Assembly: GCA_963920525.1 (NCBI GenBank)
Contig: OY986435.1
Location: 102,237,115-102,301,114, forward strand
Direction: 5' to 3'
DNA from: Dichetophora obliterata
Lineage: Eukaryota; Arthropoda; Insecta; Diptera; Sciomyzidae
DNA: 64,000 nucleotides
Positions 33,385 to 44,933 of this stretch are shown here, piece after piece (the stretch's first letter is position 1; every line of letters begins with the position of its first letter). The notes under the pieces were generated by a model. That model was not told the DNA's origin, ran no database searches, and saw only the letters and a program-made list of their open reading frames with translations. The position numbers were made by a program, and so were the translations under genes.

Positions 33385-33432
33385 GTACCACATTTTCCGT
33401 ACTAGTACACTTTTATTTTCATCGCTCTTAGC

Positions 33433-34905
33433 CAAAGAAGTAAAATATAAGGAAATGGTGTTGCTTACACATACACTGTACGTGAACTGTCGCACCATTC
33501 GTAAATTGTGCGAGCGAGAAAGAGTGTGTTTTTTGACATTTTTGAGAACCCTGGCATCTGATTGGAAGACTCCTCAGCAAAATAGTTGAAAATAATTTAA
33601 TTTTATGCATTTTTCACTGCTTAAAAAGCAACAAAATTAAAGAAAAAAACCACTAAAACAAATGCAATATGAGTTGTGCGGTTAAGAGTTGTAATAGTTC
33701 CCTAAAACTTCAAAACAATGCGCATTCGTTTCACAGGTAAATATGTCCATACTGTTTAAATTCTTTTAACAAAAGTGCTTTATTTAGTTTCTAACGATAT
33801 TTTTTTAACTTATTTGTGTTAGAAATGTTTATATTTCTTATTAAAAATGGTTTAAAAATGTAAATTAGACCCCTTTGATTTTGCGCCAGTTTGATCAAAA
33901 CACAAACACTGCTTCAGGGGCGCAGTCATTTTTCACAGTTGAATATATTTTTGGGGCGCTCTTGTTTGCTTTCAGCATAGTGAATCAGATTTAGTACCTG
34001 TTTGTTAAATTTTTCTGATTTTTACACAACAACTAGGCAGAAACACCCAAAAAATAAGGATTTTAAAAAATTAACCTAATATAATTTGTAATTAAAGTTG
34101 AAGTTTAGAATTTGTAGGCCTTCAAATATAGAAAAATTACCTAAAAATCTTGCAGTTTTTCTAGTTTTTCAACAAAACTAAGCTTTATGGGTATTAAAAC
34201 AAAGGTAATGTGTGTATCTATTCAACGAGGTGTCAAATTTAGAATTCCATAAGAATTCATTAAGATATAATTTTTTTATAATTAGAATTTGTCTGAAAGA
34301 CTAGTGGTTTCTCTTTTAAGAAAACAATGCATTAAAAAGAGAATTATTAAAAAGATAACTACATTCAGAAATGCTGTAGACAGAGAAGCCTGTGTGGTAC
34401 TTACTGAGGTTTGTAAACCCTAAGCAGCATCCGAAGGCCTCCTTTTGATACATTTATTTTTTTTTTAAATTTGGAAAAACCTCGCGATTTTAAGTAAAAA
34501 AAGGGTTGTATCTTAAATGCATGTATTTTTATGTTTGATATCTTGTTGAATAGATACTTGTATTATCTCTCTTTTGATACCCATAAAGTTTAGTTTTATT
34601 GGAAAACTTAAAAAATCAGCTAAATTTTTAGTCCACTTTTTCCAACTTTTTCCACTTTTTCCACTTTTGGATGCCTATAACTTCTAAGCCAATTGCGAGC
34701 GATCAAAAATTTTCTTCAAAACATTCTTGAAATGTTTCTAAAATTTTAATGCATAAGAACAAACTTTAACAGTTTAGTCCTTCTTTTACGATACAACCGA
34801 ATACGGCCCTTTGTGATTGTTTCTGTATTTGTGTGAACAAACACCATTATAGAAAATACCACACTTTTCTGCTATTACACCACTTCCTTATATTTTACTT
34901 CTTTG
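33433..34905. mobile_element. P-like inverted-repeat element, 1,473 bp, 8-bp TSD
   Basis: The left end CAAAGAAGTAAAATATAAGG pairs with the right end ...CCTTATATTTTACTTCTTTG. A perfect octamer CTCTTAGC flanks it (33425-33432 and 34906-34913). The ends match the 2888-3688 element over about 25 bp (AAATAAAATATAAGGAAGTGGTGT-type), so both belong to one family. The interior has no transposase that I can recognise. The tip similarity to the giant foldback 48 bp away suggests all three are related P-superfamily elements. Confidence 0.82.
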
Positions 34906-34911
34906 CTCTTA

Positions 34912-35706
34912 GCCCGGTTTCCATGTGCTCTTTTAAGATCTCCGACAATTACATCTTCTGCTATTATGAGCGAGATGGATATTTGTTATTCTTGCTATAA
35001 AATTATGACATTTGGTTTGCGGTGGTATACTGTGCAGCTTTAATTTGTCTGCTTAAGAAATTATTTGTTTTAAACTCTGAAATTGAAAAATGTCGAAAAA
35101 GTTCTACGAAAAGAGGTCGATTTGATCGAGCACTGGGCAATTTTATAGAGTTTTTCAATTTCTTTGACATCTTTTAAGGCATATTTAACATGCCTAGTAC
35201 ATCAGCAAAATTAGCGCCCATCGAAGAAACTATAAAATAGTCACATTATTAATTAATAAATATTATTGTAACTTAAATAATTACTTATTGATTTCAGGAA
35301 ACTTTCACAACTTTCTAAACAATGCAATTGCTTCGATTTTTTCTATTTTATTTTTCTTCTATTTTGATATGTTAACCAGCATCTTTTGAATGCCATAAAA
35401 ATTGTTGTTAGTAATGACAATAGTTCAACAACAAAAAAACTTAAATGGCTGCCGTATTTATAGCAAGTGATAGATATTTTTAGCAAAAGTTAAAACTGTT
35501 GATCTTTTATGATCTTCTACGAACTCCCAGCATCACAAGAGATCATGGAGGATATATAACATGCTATATAATGAAAAATTGTATGTCTGCTTCACACGCT
35601 CCTTTATCAATCCCATAAAAAGGCACAAGTATGCTATTTCTTTCCCACAGAAGGTGTGATTGTGGGAGATCTTGCAAGATCTTAGAACATCACATGAAAT
35701 CCGGGC
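34912..35706. mobile_element. Inverted-repeat element of about 795 bp
   Basis: The left end 'gcccggtttccatgtg' pairs with the right end 'cacatgaaatccgggc', and both are followed inward by 'aagatct'. The interior has repeated 'gatctt' motifs and no gene. The target duplication is unclear because the left border overlaps the duplication of the P-like element next to it. Confidence 0.6.
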
Positions 35707-36849
35707 ATTAATGTATTAATGTATAATTAAAACTCTATTCGTTTTGGTTCGCATTATAGCTATTTGGCAGCACTTTTAGCATTTGGATGTTTGTTTTAGT
35801 ATGAAGTGCACCAAGGTACCAAAGGTACTCGTACCTATCAGTTGTATGAAATTTTCATATAAATCAGAGGGTACTAAGTACGTCGGTGCTAAGTACTAAC
35901 ACATGCGGTGATTGACAGCTAAAATAATTTTAAAAATGTTATCAATGCTTTGCTAAAACCTTTTTAAACATTTGCTTTTATAATTAGATTCAGATCTAGT
36001 TGTTTTACCAAACTGATACGGAACGTATTTTGAAATAATTTTTTTATTTGCTTTTACACAAGCTACGTGACGAGAAAACCGTAAATTTATTCATAAACAT
36101 TTGTGTTGGAATGGTTAACATTTTAATGAATGGAAAATTCACTTATTTTTTGTTATAATGTAGCATGGAGTGGCAAGTCTAATTTTTTTTTATATATATG
36201 TATCAGAGAACAGCTTGAGTGCATTCAAATGGCGTTTCGATTGTTTCGTCAATAAACGAGCACCGAATGTGCTTCCTGCATTTAAATTAATGCGCAAATG
36301 CATGTACCAATCGCTGTTGATACGAATGCTTAGAGTGTGAGCGCTAGCGACTACGAACGTCTGCGACACAAGAATGTCAAACAAGGCAAGACATAAGGAA
36401 CAATCGCCAAAAGCAAGGAAAATCCATGCTTTTATGCTCATTCGCACAAAGGAAAAATATAAGTTACAGTGTTGCATTTTTTTTATTCTGCGAATGTTGT
36501 TACCAGACACAAAAAATTTCAATATTATAAAATAAGATTTTAATTAGAGTTAATATTGCACAAGTTTGGCGAAAAAATATGTCAACAATCAACTTCTGTG
36601 CACTTCGACTGCGCGGTGGATAGCAAGATTCGAATACGATTAATATGAAAATTACTTTTATTAATATAGCCAATGGTATAAAAAAATTTGTTTGAAGCCA
36701 TAACATTTGATTGGAAAGAGATATTGGGGTTATTTTTTCATGTAAATTATTTTTGAGACATTAAATATAAAAACAACATTTTGGTATAAATAAATTTTGC
36801 CCAAAAAAATAATAGGGCAAAAAAAAAGACAAAAACAGTTTAACAGTTT
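35707..36849. other. Non-coding stretch
   Basis: AT-rich with a GC-richer patch around 36190-36420. Frames there show no domain. Nothing further seen. Confidence 0.35.
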
Positions 36850-37760
36850 TTGCCAAAACTGGACGATTTTTTGCAAAAGAATGCTATGTCATATAAAAGG
36901 TAGTCAGGAATTTTACATAACAGTACAGATGATTCCCCAAACATTTCGGCTGTAGCGATAGCCATCCGTGAGCTGGAATGGTTTTTGTAAAAATATTGGC
37001 TGGTGTGGTAGTTTAAAAAAAAACGGTCAGAAATAATAGTTATGAAAAAGTTCTTCCAATCAGCATCAACAAACATTTAATTTTTGCATTCAGATTAATG
37101 AAAATGTTGTTTTCCGTGCATTTATTGATTATTTAATTACTTATTGATTATTTTTAATTACATACAAAAAAACATAATTATTTCAAATGCTATTTTCACT
37201 TTCAAGATATCGTTGGGAAGGTTTTGAGTGGCTGCAATTGATTGATTGATTCCTGGTCAGAATTCCGTGTATTGATATATATTAAAACAAAAATATTAAT
37301 TATAAAATAAGCACATACTGAAAAATATTGTAAGAAATTACAAAACAAAATACAACTTATGAAGATATTATAATTTTAAAAGTTTTGTATAAATCCCATG
37401 AATTAAATTGCGAGCTTTAGATCAAGTTAGTTTTGTATTAGTATTTTGAAATAAAATATATCAAAAATATGAATGAAAAAAAGCATTATCTTTTATCCGA
37501 TTGCATATATTTCAATTGTTGATGCAGATAGGAAGAGTTTTCCGCCATATAATTTCTGGCAGTTTATTTCTTAAAACTATTACACCAACCAATCTTTTGA
37601 CAGAAAACTTTATTTTTAGAGGCTATTTCAAACCATTCCATCACACGAATGGCTATCACTAGAATCGAAATATTTGAGTAATCTTCATAAATGCTATTGC
37701 AACCAAAGATTATTTTGAGGAACTGACACAAACAACTTAACTTTCAGCTTTTAATATTCA
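36850..37760. mobile_element. Old inverted-repeat element of about 0.9 kb
   Basis: The left arm (about 36930-37075) includes 'gatagccatccgtgag', 'ggaatggtttt', 'attggctggtgtggtag' and 'cagcatcaacaaac'. The right arm (about 37520-37690) contains their diverged reverse complements, 'gttgatgcagataggaag', 'accaaccaatc' and 'cgaatggctatcac'. The arms have many mismatches, so this is an old element. Its ends are not resolved. Confidence 0.55.
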
Positions 37761-37984
37761 TCGCACAAAGATAAAATATATAATAAAATATAATGAGTTA
37801 TGTGGCGAATGAAACGAATATTTTATTAAATATTCTTATAAAATATTTAATATATTTTTTTACAAGATATTTATATTGTATCAAAAATGTTGTTTTATTA
37901 TTTCTTATTATGTACTAAAAAATATTTTTATTATAGAAACAATAAAACAGTTGCATATCATAGAAAAAATATATTAATAAGCAG

Positions 37985-38112
37985 GGGCCTTATTCTCTAA
38001 CTGTGAGTTTTAAAGTGTACACTTTTTCTGACTGAACTCATCGACTTAAAAGCAGTGAGTTTTTGTGACAGCTCGTGTGCACTTTAAAACTCACAGTTAC
38101 AGAATAGGGCCC
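37985..38112. mobile_element. 128-bp MITE with GGGCC ends, 3-bp TSD
   Basis: Terminal inverted repeats of about 38 bp: 'gggccttattctctaactgt' on the left and the reverse complement of 'acagttacagaatagggccc' on the right. CAG flanks both sides (37982-37984, 38113-38115). The internal half-sites 'gagttttaaagtg' are also mirrored. A GGG-type end and a 3-bp duplication suggest a Harbinger-like MITE, as at 7275-7487. Confidence 0.78.
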
Positions 38113-38115
38113 CAG

Positions 38116-39929
38116 GGCTCGTACTTTTATGACCTAAAAACTGACATAAGTGACATAAAAAACGCAAACAATTACATAAAAAAATTAAAAAAAAAGCCTT
38201 AAAATAAAACATTACTAAACATGTATTGCTGTAAGAAACTTAAGTAAGTTTGCAGAATAAAGTTTCTATTAGTTTTAGGACGGTGATGTGAAAAATATGA
38301 CTAAACTAACGTGTACGTGTGATCCACAAGTAATGTGGATTACTCCTAGTAGCACTACATTCAAAATTATTCTTAGCATAGAATTAGTGAATGAAATTAA
38401 TTAAAAACTATTTATAACTAAAAAAAAAGGTTTAACTAATTTCGAATTTAAGAATTTTTAAGATTTATACACTTGAGTTGTTATAATTGTAACTTTCATT
38501 TACGGATGTTTTTATAGGTTAGTAATCAAGGGTTAAACAAACTCTTTTATATATTAAACTAATTTTTAATTCATATTCTACGCCTTTCTTGGACTTTTCT
38601 AAACATATTCTGGCACCAAGTTCTTGTAGAAATTTCGCAGTTCTTACATCCTATATTAGAGGTATTTAATTAAATGAATCAAAATTAAAGACTAAAGTGT
38701 TTTTATCAGTTCGACTACACCACATAACCTAAAATTTTAGCCATTCTTTGACAAGTTAACAGTTGCACAAAATTTGTTTTATTAATAAATACCTGCTCGT
38801 TTTAAAAACTCCTTACATTTGGGTTGAATACTCATTTTTCTGGGCTTTTTCTATAAAATTGTTTAATAAAACTTTGCAGCACACGTCACTTCTTTACAAC
38901 AGTTGTCAGAAGGATCTCTTTCTAACTTACACAACTTAGCTCAGCTCGTGACATTTGCTAAACCTGCACTTTCTCACATTCATAAAAAAACAAACAAATT
39001 AATGACAAGTTTGTGTTGGTTTTCATCAAACATTTTTTAATTGTGTTGGAGCTTGGGTAACGCTTGTCTTGAAGGGATAAAGAATGTTCATTGAAAGCAA
39101 AACATTGTTGTTATTTTGCCGACAAACTTTCAATAACAGTTTGTTTACTAATTTAGGTCGCTTTCAAGATTACCTTTCATGCAAATTTTAGCTCAGGTTA
39201 CTTTAAAAATTTACTGTCATAAAACTTGCTACTGGCAATACTGATTGCTCCACAGTAGAGAAAAGAAAACAATAAACTAAAAGGAACAAACAGCACAAAG
39301 AAGAACGCGCTGCTAGAGAAGGTCAGAGAAGTATGGAAACAACAAAAATTAATGCAGCAGCTGACACTCGAGCTTTAAGCGAAGCATCCGAATGATCTCG
39401 TGGTTGGAGGCTGCCTTTGCATCAATTCGCAATCGTAACAAAGTGTGCTTTGCAGCAATCGTTGTTTACGAACTCGAGCGGTATATATGCATTTTTTTCT
39501 TGTGTGCGATTACGGCTGACGACGATTGTTACTCGAGTGGCAAAAACTGACGAATGGTCCCATGCAAATCTCTGATATGTATCTATATAACAATGAAAAA
39601 TGTTGTTGTTGTTGTTTCGGCCTTCTGTCGTTTGTTGCTATTATAAATTGTTCTGTGGCCGTATAAAAAGATAAACTGTTTTTTTATTAATTTTTTGCTA
39701 TTTTATTATCCTATTTTTTTGATTATTATATAGATTTTAATTTTTTTTATTTGTGTGAAAATATTATAAAGACAGTGTAAATAAAATGCCGAGGAAGTGT
39801 TCAATTCGCGAAAAAACAAAAAAAACAAGTTTAACAAAAAATTAACTGCTAAATGTGAACATAAAGAAACTCGAGATGAACAGCTGATTTTGACAACCAG
39901 CTCACTTTTCTTTGCTTTCTACTTCATTC
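38116..39929. other. Non-coding stretch
   Basis: No gene is supported. Positions 39240-39600 are GC-richer with 'gaactcgagcggtatatatg', which could be a TATA-like core, but nothing coding follows. A short GTT repeat sits at 39602-39618. Confidence 0.35.
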
Positions 39930-40080
39930 CTCTCCGAGTCGACCCTACCTGGTTATTCTGCTATGGATTTGCATGTCGGGGTTTATGTTCTCCTCTAGTT
40001 CTTCTGCTGTACTTGCCGTTATTAGAAAGTTTGTGTCATCAGCGTAAGTATTGTATATTGATTTGAATATGCAGTTCTGT
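39930..40080 (-). pseudogene. LINE reverse transcriptase fragment with YADD box
   Basis: The minus strand reads TYADDTNFLITASTAEELEE. The YADD catalytic box followed by hydrophobic residues and an acidic stretch is the palm motif of non-LTR reverse transcriptases. Only about 50 residues are preserved before the sequence runs into the SINE on one side and unrelated DNA on the other. Confidence 0.65.
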
Positions 40081-40099
40081 ATGTTATTTATGTATAATA

Positions 40100-40425
40100 G
40101 GTATATAGTCTAGTGGGTAGAGTGCGTGCCCCTAAGCTAAAGAACCGCGGTAGTTCGGGTTCAATTCCAGCTCAGACAGAAATGAATTAATTTTTCTGTT
40201 GGGTCGTCACCTCTCTGCAGACAATGGCAAACCTCAGAGAGTTAAAATTGCCATGTAAAGCTTCTTGAGAACAGAAGCCGTTCGGAGTCAGCATAAAACA
40301 TGTAGGTCCAGTTCTCGATCATTTGTGATCAAATATTTAATAACATGCACAACACAATTGATCAATAGAAGCTAGGTCAAAGTTCTTCCAAGGGCTGAAA
40401 TGACTAGCTTATTTTATTTTATTTT
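40100..40425 (+). mobile_element. tRNA-derived SINE
   Basis: The head looks like a tRNA: 'tagtctagtgggtagagtg' gives a box-A-like promoter element and 'ggttcaattcc' at 40158-40168 matches box B. This is followed by a tRNA-unrelated body ('gccgttcggagtcagcataa', 'catgtaggtcc') resembling a repeat I associate with higher flies, then a TTTTATTTTA tail. Internal box A and B would drive RNA polymerase III transcription. It is a repeat rather than a tRNA gene, since no cloverleaf acceptor pairing follows. Confidence 0.7.
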
Positions 40426-41439
40426 TTTGCGGCCATGGTGTAAGAAAACAAGGTGACAGCGAATTTTAATTTTGGTTTTAAAAATCTAACACAAAAGTTG
40501 TCAAAGCTTTTACTAGAGAAACTTTTCTGTCTGATTCTCCATTTTCTTTCGTGCAAAAATTTGTCGATGCTAAAAACCAATATTTCAATTAACTTATTAT
40601 CATGAAATTGATTAAACTTTGATTGACTAATCTTTATTGGAGCTTGGTTGCTGCGTTGATGGTGGATGCTGTGTTTGCTGTGTTGAGCTGAGGGTGCTGT
40701 GGCCATTTGCTGTTGCTGTCCAGATTTTTTATGTCTGGGTAAATATTTTGATTGCAAATAGTTAATCAAAGTACTTGAGCTGGGAGCCGACAAGCCGAGA
40801 AAGAAAAGCGCAGGTAAGCCCGTTGTAAGCGCAGGAAAACCTACAGTATTCGCGGGAAAAGCTACAGTTTGTGCAGGAATTTCCGATGTTAAATTCCGCA
40901 AAATGGAGAGAGGCGCTCGGTTATTGCATTCAACTAACCAAAAGAAAGATACTGGTAAGTTTTTTTAAAAATAACACAGTTGTGTTAAGTGACAATATGT
41001 TCCAAAGCAAAAATTGTAACAAAATAAGCCCAAGAAAATCGGAAGCGGCACAGCAGCTTGTAATGCTTTCAACAAATCTTTTGACAACGGTCAGCTGGCA
41101 GAAGCCATGCAGCATAACTGGCAGGAAGTTTGTAATGGAACAAGAAGGACATCTGGCTACAGTGTGGCCTCAGAAGTGATGGAACCAGCGTGCATCACTC
41201 ACAAATCGAACACATTCTCTAAATTCAACGAAATGGTTTTCAAAGAAAAAAACTGACATACCTCAGCATTCTGAGTCTGCAGATGCAGTGGGCCATCAAG
41301 CAGTGAATCTTTCTGATCTTCAGGCGAACAAGGAAGCAGTTAATGGCTGCGACGCTAATTTGACCGATCAAGGGAAGCAGCCTAAAAAAGGTAGGTTTGC
41401 CTTCCAATAATAATAAAAAATATTAATTAAATACAAAGA
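40426..41439. other. Region between the SINE and the Jockey relic
   Basis: A minus-strand frame at 40419-40901 has a Gln/His-rich stretch (SGQQQQMATAPSAQHSKH) that could be low-complexity coding, but there is no domain or splice support. Plus-strand sequence from about 40870 may be the very degraded N-terminal gag of the Jockey relic downstream. Confidence 0.35.
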
Positions 41440-41930
41440 TTTTTTGGGGGAAACCAAGATCCTATTCAGATCCAATCCAGTGCAGAAGATGCCAGCAGTT
41501 CGGGCACATGGCTACAAATTGTGCGATTTCAAATGCATTAAGTGCGAGAATATTCATCCGCCAGGTGAATGCGCTGTAACTTTGGTCGGAAGCCATCATG
41601 TGTGAACTGCGAGAGGGATCATCCTGCCAATTATTATGGCTGTGAGAACTATAAAGAGTACGTAAGTCAAAGAAAAAATAAACAAAAGTTGAGACAAATA
41701 AGTAAGTCCAGAACTGAAAATATATTTTTGGCTCCAAAAAACCATTCACCACTAAAAGTTTCGTACACCAGCCATTTTAGAGGGTAGGATGATTCCTCTA
41801 AAGTGACACTGAATAACGATCATAATAAGTCAAATGTATTAAGTCAGTTATTTGACCTTTCTAAGCGCTTGTTCGGGGTAAGTGTTCATAGCCTCCTGGG
41901 CAAGTTAGAGTTTTTATGAAAAACATAAAT
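41440..41930 (+). pseudogene. Jockey-type LINE gag remnant with zinc knuckles
   Basis: In shifting frames the plus strand reads IQCRRCQQFGHMATNC, then KCIKCENIHPPGEC and PSCVNCERDHPANYYGC. These are three CCHC-type knuckles in the arrangement seen in Jockey-clade gag proteins, the last with the typical 'DHPANYxGC'. After the knuckles comes SQRKNKQKLRQISKSRTEN and a hydrophobic SQLFDLSKRLFG tail. Frame changes between knuckles show decay. Confidence 0.75.
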
Positions 41931-42029
41931 GACTACTCTTCCATTCAGGAAGAAAGGATGCCCTATTTGGAGCTACTAAATCAAGCTATTTTATATGATT
42001 GTTAAATAACTAAATTTATTAGCATTTAA

Positions 42030-42306
42030 TATATCTTTTATATCGCCTACGGTTGCATCTGAAATAGAAAAGTGGGAAAGAAAGGCTCTTAGACTGTGTA
42101 TTGGCAAAAACTATGAAGATAGACATTCAAGTTTCTCCAATGAATTTGTGTATAATGAAGTGAAATTTATGCCTATGGCAAGATATTCTAACACCTTAAT
42201 TAAGAAAACTGTAGTTAACTTGACTCAATCTGAGAACGAAGATCATTTGATGGATCGCCAAGATTTGAATTTATTTATTGGTAATGCAAATAAAAAAAGT
42301 ACCTAA
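42030..42306 (+). pseudogene. Jockey-type LINE ORF2 C-terminus remnant
   Basis: One open stretch reads SEIEKWERKALRLCIGKNYE, then SNEFVYNEVKFMPMARY and ends NANKKST with a stop. The pattern 'W.RKALR.CLG' followed by 'N..iY....i..m.ry' is characteristic of the end of Jockey-clade reverse transcriptases. With the gag scrap at 41440-41930 it marks one element that lost nearly all of its endonuclease and polymerase. Confidence 0.65.
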
Positions 42307-42414
42307 AGCGATCTGAAAAGAGAAACAAAAATTTAAATCTCAAATAAAAATCAAAAGGTGACGGTGTCTATCGATTGGAAACATCTGGCCCAACCAACCA
42401 GTCGGCTCTCACTG

Positions 42415-42750
42415 TTAGCATGTCCGCCATATTTGTTGTGACGTAGCCCAAGCTTGTCAAAGTGGCTAAATAAAAACGTAGTTACAATATATTGAAAGGG
42501 GATAATTTATTTATAGCGATGAAAAAATATCGACATTTTCTTATTGAAACTTGGTTTATGGGAATTAAATTAATTGCATTATAAATATATTTATAGATAA
42601 ATTCAAGCGAATAGATATATTTTTCAGTACTTTTATTGAAAAGAAATGCACATGGGGTGTTTTCTCGCATTTGTGCCCCTACACAAAAAAAAAATAACTA
42701 CGTTGCTTGATGTGTTTGACAGCACTTTGATTGCTTCTTTGTTTTAATTT
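42415..42750. repeat. Dispersed repeat, copy 2
   Basis: Homologous to 4265-4620 in the same orientation: 'gcatgtccgccat', 'aaaacgtagttacaa', 'cgacattttctta' and 'ctacgttgcttgatgtg'. This copy differs by short indels throughout. Confidence 0.65.
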
Positions 42751-42956
42751 TCTTATGCTCTCCTCGTTTGTTGTTTCGTTTGCTGACAAAAGTTTTAAAT
42801 TAAATTTTTGGCCCAAATTTAAATCGTTGTTATTCTCATCTAAAGCATCATTAACTTTAGTTCTAGTTTTAATTGCATAAAATATAATTGAAAATTATAA
42901 TTTACACGTACTATAAGTGCACAATATTAGAAATTATAATCCAATATTTCTTATAC

Positions 42957-43475
42957 TATGTTTCCATCTGCTCAAAATCTTGAGATTTTGTGAGATTTCG
43001 TAAAATCCATATTGAATTCAACCGAGTTCTCTATACAAGTTTGAGATTTTAAAATCTTGTGATTTCAACAAAATCTAATACAAAATCTCATTAAATGTAA
43101 TGCAGTATCCCTGAAAAGTTATATCAGTATACAGCACTATTCAGCTTATGTCAAATTTTTCATATTGACAATTGGTAATGACGACTAATTAATTATTTAA
43201 AAAAAAAAACAATAGCAATAATAAAAAATGCAAAACAAAGGGAATATGAAAATAAAAAGGCTTGGAGCTTCAGCGAGGAGCAACTGTTAATAGCAGTTTT
43301 GGAGAAAAAAATTTAAGAGCTCCGGAAATGGCAAAAAATGCAACAACGCAATTGCTCCTTCACGATTTGCTCATTCTTACATTTATCAAATGAAGTCTTT
43401 TAGATGTCAGATGGAAACACTTTGAAATTTGAAATCACTTTTTCAAAATCGCAAGATTTCGAGCAGATGCAAGCA
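42957..43475. mobile_element. MITE-like inverted-repeat element of about 520 bp
   Basis: Left 'tttccatctgctcaaaatct' and 'tgagattttg' pair with right 'caaaatcgcaagatttcgag' and 'cagatgcaagcat'. The left arm also repeats 'gagattttgtgagatttcg'. No coding. The 'tttccat.tgctc' tip recalls that of the 34912-35706 element, so the two may be relatives. Confidence 0.6.
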
Positions 43476-44933
43476 TAATATTAAATGCTTGCACTTGTGC
43501 TGATTGCTGCTTGTGTTTACTTTTTGCTTTTTCATAATTTCCTTAGTATGTATTCACCACGTGTTACAGCTGACAAGCCCGAGTGACGTAGCTGCGCAGA
43601 AGATTTCATTTTTTGCGCACGGAATACACTATCTGTATATCATTGTTTCATGCTGGATAGTGATGTATAACTTATCAGGGATGCCGCATTGCAATTTTAG
43701 CTAGAATTTAGTATCTAAAATGTTTTAATTTTTAGTAAATAATAAGTTTTATGTTAACTTTTAAATGTAGACTTTATTTTAGCTAAAGTAAATCTCTAAT
43801 TTTAGTTTAAGTTAGTTCTAAGTTTTCTGTTTAGTTTTATTTTATTTTACTTTTTGTTGTAGTTAAATTACTTAAGGGGTTTTTTTTGTAATTAAATATA
43901 TTTTAGGTTTTGTTTTATTCGTGTTATTTTAGTTTTGATAAATTTTTAATTATTTTATTTTTAATTATTTTTAGTTTAGTTAAATTTTAATTTTTTTAAT
44001 ATATTTAAATTTGAATTTCATCTTAGGTTATTTCAATTTTTATTTAAAATTTATTGGTATGGGCTTTTTTGAAGAGCTTGTGAATTTAATATTAATTCAA
44101 ATGGAGTGTTTTATTCTCTGAAAAGAGTTTATAAATTCATAAATACAATTATATATTATTATAATTATAATGAAATATGTTAAATGAAATAAAATATATG
44201 GAAAGAAATAGAATTTAAAGTTTTAAAAGATCTTACTTCTTATTCCGCTCTGGCTAAATTCAAAAAGACTGTATAGTTTAAATTTAAGCCCTATTTATAA
44301 CATTAAAAATGAGCGATTCATAAACTAATACAAAACAAGATAAGATGTTATAACAATAATACAAATAGCAAAATCTATAACTTCTAAGCAAATGAGAATT
44401 TTTTAAGCAGTTTTCGGCATATAAAAGAAAAAACTTAGCCCTTTAATATGAGGTATCAAAAAAGTTCCTGAAATTTCGTGTGCTATTTTTTTTTAGGTAT
44501 ATTATGTCGTGCAATGCATTGTAGGCGTGGTTCACATCCGATTTGAATCATTTTTAAGGATGTTCTTTATTTTGTAGAGAAAAATATGTGTGCCGAATTT
44601 CAAGGCAATATCTTAAAAACTATGACATTTATGAAGCTTTTACCATATGGATGACGCCACTTTGTATGCGGGTAGACTGGTAAATATATAGCAATTTTTG
44701 TTTGTTTCTTGCAACTTAACGATAAAATATGTACTTGCCTTTTGTATGAGAACTTGATATAATTTCTGCAATTTTCTCTTCTCTATTTTTGTTCATCTGG
44801 TTTTTTGAAGTTTTTAAAAGAAAATAATTTTTACATATAGAGGTTTTATTTTTGTATAGAATGTTTTATTGAATTGTTTTAACAAAATGTATAATTTATC
44901 TAAGTATTTATAAATTGATTTTTGATATCAATT
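43476..44933. other. AT-rich non-coding stretch
   Basis: Long T-rich runs (43700-44050) and no gene. Around 44480-44660 a GC-richer block ('gtaggcgtggttcacatccg', 'atggatgacgccactttgta') looks like a repeat, but has no second copy in the window. Confidence 0.35.

Noticed and set aside
36190..36522. 110-codon minus-strand frame
   Set aside because: No motif, no splice or promoter support, and unconvincing composition in both directions.
39480..39500. Core promoter with TATA box ('ggtatatatgc')
   Set aside because: No gene follows on either strand within a plausible distance, and the motif is weak in AT-rich DNA.
40100..40170. Possible functional tRNA gene
   Set aside because: Box A and B are present, but a paired acceptor stem and a downstream T-run at the right place are missing, and a SINE-like body follows.
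40419..40901. Gln/His-rich 160-codon minus-strand frame
   Set aside because: Low-complexity only, with no domain or second exon. It may be real, but I cannot support it as a gene.
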